In this document: piece by piece, positions 14,267-16,033 of the stretch | Position numbering within the stretch: position 1 is the stretch's first letter | Layout: each line of letters starts with the position of its first letter | Source of the DNA: Betaproteobacteria bacterium | GTDB lineage: Bacteria; Pseudomonadota; Gammaproteobacteria; Burkholderiales; Casimicrobiaceae | DNA: 16,033 bases | Direction of reading: 5' to 3' | Assembly (NCBI GenBank): GCA_005889025.1 | Contig: VBCZ01000015.1 | Span: 1 to 16,033, forward strand | Notes under the pieces: model-generated | Database searches by the model: none | What the model saw: only the letters and a program-made list of their open reading frames with translations | What the model was told of the DNA's origin: nothing | Program-made: the position numbers and the translations under genes

Positions 14267-14590
14267 CTATTTTGCCTCGTCGTCGATTTGTTTGCCTAGA
14301 TCCTGCGCCTGCTTCTGGACGGTGCTTTCGACTCCTCGGGCACGCTCGAGCGCGTTTGCCGGGGTCGGTGTCGCCGCTGTCGCGTCGACCGAGGCGGGTG
14401 CAATCACCCCGGGGCCGCGCCCCGCGTCGCCCGGCCTGGCGCTTGTCGAGCTCTGATCGAAGCCGCCGAGCAATCCGGATTGTTTCAGGACCGTCTGAGC
14501 AAGGACCGCGACAATCAACAGCGCCAGCAGCAACACGATGATGCCGACCCAGCCGCGCTGACGTCGGGGAAAACGCGCGCTTCCAACCAT
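14267..14590 (-). CDS. Hypothetical single-span membrane protein
   Basis: 107 residues, no recognised family. A basic N terminus (RFPRRQRG) precedes one strong hydrophobic segment at about 13-36 (GWVGIIVLLLALLIVAVLAQ), giving a probable N-in anchor or uncleaved signal. The remainder is low-complexity, Ala/Thr/Pro-rich (about 50-85), then a short charged helix with heptad-like spacing (ALERARGVESTVQKQAQDL) ending DEAK. ATG 14590 lies 4 bases after the ilvC stop, so it is almost certainly translated from the ilvC message. I recall small unnamed proteins between ilvC and psd in betaproteobacteria, but no function. Confidence 0.7.
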   Translation of the reverse strand: MVGSARFPRRQRGWVGIIVLLLALLIVAVLAQTVLKQSGLLGGFDQSSTSARPGDAGRGPGVIAPASVDATAATPTPANALERARGVESTVQKQAQDLGKQIDDEAK

Positions 14591-14594
14591 ACAG

Positions 14595-15611
14595 TCAATT
14601 TCGCGACTGATCGACGAGCTTGTTCTTCTTGATCCACGGCATCATTTCACGCAGCTTGCCGCCGACCTGCTCGATTTGATGCTCGGCGGTCATCCGTCGC
14701 CGCGAGAGCAGCGTCGGCGCGCCGGCACGGTTTTCGAGAATGAAGTCGCGCGCATACTCGCCGCTCTGGATGCGCTCGAGCGCTTCACGCATCGCCTTCT
14801 TGGTCGCATCGCCGATGATCCTGGGGCCGCTGACGTACTCGCCGTATTCGGCGTTGTTCGATATCGAGTAGTTCATATTGCCGATGCCGCCTTCGTACAT
14901 GAGGTCGACGATGAGCTTGAGCTCGTGCAGGCATTCGAAATACGCCATCTCCGGCGCGTAACCGGCATCGACCAGCGTCTCGAAGCCCGCTTTGACGAGC
15001 TCTACGCAGCCTCCGCACAGCACGGCCTGCTCCCCGAACAGGTCGGTCTCGGTCTCTTCCTTGAAAGACGTCTCGATGACGCCGGCACGCGCACCACCGA
15101 TCGCGGCCGCATACGAAAGCGCAAGATCGCGCGCCTTGTGGCTGGGATCCTGATGTATGGCGATCAGCATAGGCGTTCCGCCACCCTGCACGTACGTCGA
15201 GCGCACGGTATGCCCGGGGGCTTTGGGCGCGATCATCACCACGTCGATGTCCTCGCGCGGCTTCACCTGACCGTAATGGATATTGAACCCGTGCGCGAAT
15301 GCAAGCGTCGCTCCCTTGCGGATGTTCGGCTCGACTTCGTCGCGATAGACCGCGGCGATGTGCTCGTCGGGCATGAGCATCATGACGAAATCGGCGCTCT
15401 TCACCGCTTCGCCGACTTCCGCCACCTTGAGCCCCGCCTTCCTGGCCTTGTCCCATGACGCGCCGGACTTGCGCAAGGCGACCGTGACCTTGACGCCGGA
15501 GTCGTTGAGATTCTGTGCATGAGCGTGGCCTTGCGAGCCGTAACCGACGATCGTGACCTTCTTGCCCTTGATCAGCGAAAGGTCGGCGTCCTTGTCGTAA
15601 TAGACTTTCAT
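14595..15611 (-). CDS. ilvC: Ketol-acid reductoisomerase (NADP+), class I
   Basis: 338 residues, typical class I length. It isomerises and reduces 2-acetolactate or 2-aceto-2-hydroxybutyrate in valine, leucine and isoleucine synthesis. The Rossmann glycine motif GYGSQG is at 23-28, with the NADP-type ALRKSGAS loop at 44-51. Further marks are AFAHGFNIHYG (103-113), IAPKAPGHTVR with K129, and the magnesium/substrate ligands D189 and E193 in TDLFGEQ, E225 and E229 in YFECLHEL, and S250 in YSISNNAEYG. ATG 15611 has AAGGA about 9 nt upstream and yields the family start MKVYYDKDADLSLIKGK. It follows ilvN by 13 bp, in one operon. Confidence 0.98.
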   Translation of the reverse strand: MKVYYDKDADLSLIKGKKVTIVGYGSQGHAHAQNLNDSGVKVTVALRKSGASWDKARKAGLKVAEVGEAVKSADFVMMLMPDEHIAAVYRDEVEPNIRKGATLAFAHGFNIHYGQVKPREDIDVVMIAPKAPGHTVRSTYVQGGGTPMLIAIHQDPSHKARDLALSYAAAIGGARAGVIETSFKEETETDLFGEQAVLCGGCVELVKAGFETLVDAGYAPEMAYFECLHELKLIVDLMYEGGIGNMNYSISNNAEYGEYVSGPRIIGDATKKAMREALERIQSGEYARDFILENRAGAPTLLSRRRMTAEHQIEQVGGKLREMMPWIKKNKLVDQSRN

Positions 15612-15624
15612 CGTAGCTTTTCCT

Positions 15625-16033
15625 TCATACCCTCAGAATGCGCTCGCCGCGGCCGATTCCCGACGCGCCGGTGCGCACCGTCTCCAGAATCATGCCGGGC
15701 TCCATCGCCTGCAGGAACGCATCGAGCTTGGATCCGGTTCCGGTAAGCTCGATCGTATAGCTCTTGTCTGTAACGTCGAGGATGCTGCCGCGAAAGATAT
15801 CGGCGAGCCGTTTCATTTCCTCGCGATCCTTGCCCGCCGCACGAACCTTTACCAGCATGAGCTCACGCTCGATGTGATTACCGTCGGTCAGGTCGATCAC
15901 CTTCACGACCTCGACCAGCTTGTTGAGTTGCTTGGTGATCTGCTCGACGACATCGTCCGAGCCGGCGGTCACGATCGTCATACGCGACATCGTTGCGTCC
16001 TCGGTCGGCGCGACGGTGAGCGACTCGATATTG
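15625..16033 (-). CDS. ilvN: Acetolactate synthase small (regulatory) subunit, 5' end outside window
   Basis: The frame runs in from the right edge with no start: NIESLTVAPTEDAT leads into MSRMTIVTAGSDDVVEQITKQ, the standard body of the small subunit, so the internal ATG at 15990 is not the start. About 135 residues are visible and roughly 25-30 are missing. The visible part covers most of the N-terminal ACT domain, which binds valine for feedback inhibition, and the C-terminal domain (GSILDVTDKSYTIELTGT, FLQAMEPGMILETVRTG). It activates and regulates the catalytic large subunit, which is probably encoded just beyond the window. Confidence 0.96.
   Translation of the reverse strand, partial: NIESLTVAPTEDATMSRMTIVTAGSDDVVEQITKQLNKLVEVVKVIDLTDGNHIERELMLVKVRAAGKDREEMKRLADIFRGSILDVTDKSYTIELTGTGSKLDAFLQAMEPGMILETVRTGASGIGRGERILRV

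Noticed and set aside
14676..15458. Plus-strand ORF of 260 codons
   Set aside because: Antisense shadow of ilvC, whose motifs and start are unambiguous.
1..16033. tRNA, rRNA, CRISPR arrays, insertion sequences
   Set aside because: No transposase-like translation, no regularly spaced repeats and no recognisable tRNA or rRNA sequence was noticed on either strand by eye.

Overview
The window is a GC-rich chromosomal segment most like a betaproteobacterium. The main reason is the run ilvN - ilvC - small membrane protein - psd - pssA - (leuA), all on the minus strand, an order I know from Burkholderiales, Rhodocyclales and Nitrosomonadales genomes. Other genes fit a free-living aerobic or microaerobic proteobacterium: malate synthase A, a short rubrerythrin followed by an Fe-S protein, and a 2OG-Fe(II) oxygenase. 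I cannot place the genus. Nearly everything lies on the minus strand, so transcription runs from high to low coordinates; the one clear plus-strand gene is at 6462-8108.

Right third (12200-16033): the 3' part of ilvN (runs off the edge) and ilvC make branched-chain amino acids. They are followed by a 107-residue single-span membrane protein, then psd and pssA (phosphatidylethanolamine synthesis), then a 117-residue four-helix EamA/SMR-like transporter half. Spacings are short, so much of this is probably one operon.

Middle (about 6376-12112): genes for membrane and surface-glycan type functions sit between pssA and leuA, which are usually close together in relatives. They are a polytopic membrane protein (10331-11935), a SAM methyltransferase joined by a 4-base overlap to a membrane-anchored family 2 glycosyltransferase, and a convergent GT-C-like membrane protein on the plus strand. 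A 94-bp direct repeat (83/94 identical) lies on both sides of the 10331-11935 gene. This block looks like an accessory insertion or rearrangement.

Left part (1-6375): leuA has a strong promoter and a 165-nt leader. The leader contains a 27-codon ORF whose ATG falls at the predicted transcription start and which has four consecutive CTG leucine codons, a candidate leucine leader peptide. A 2OG-Fe(II) oxygenase follows leuA closely. Then come malate synthase A (aceB), a non-coding gap, a rubrerythrin with an ATTGA/TCAAT-rich upstream region, and a heterodisulfide-reductase-like Fe-S protein. The last has an in-frame TAA near its N terminus and runs off the left edge.

The observations most worth checking are the leuA leader, the interrupted Fe-S gene, and the direct repeats around the inserted membrane-protein gene. 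All functional calls come from reading translations and remembered family motifs; no database search was run.
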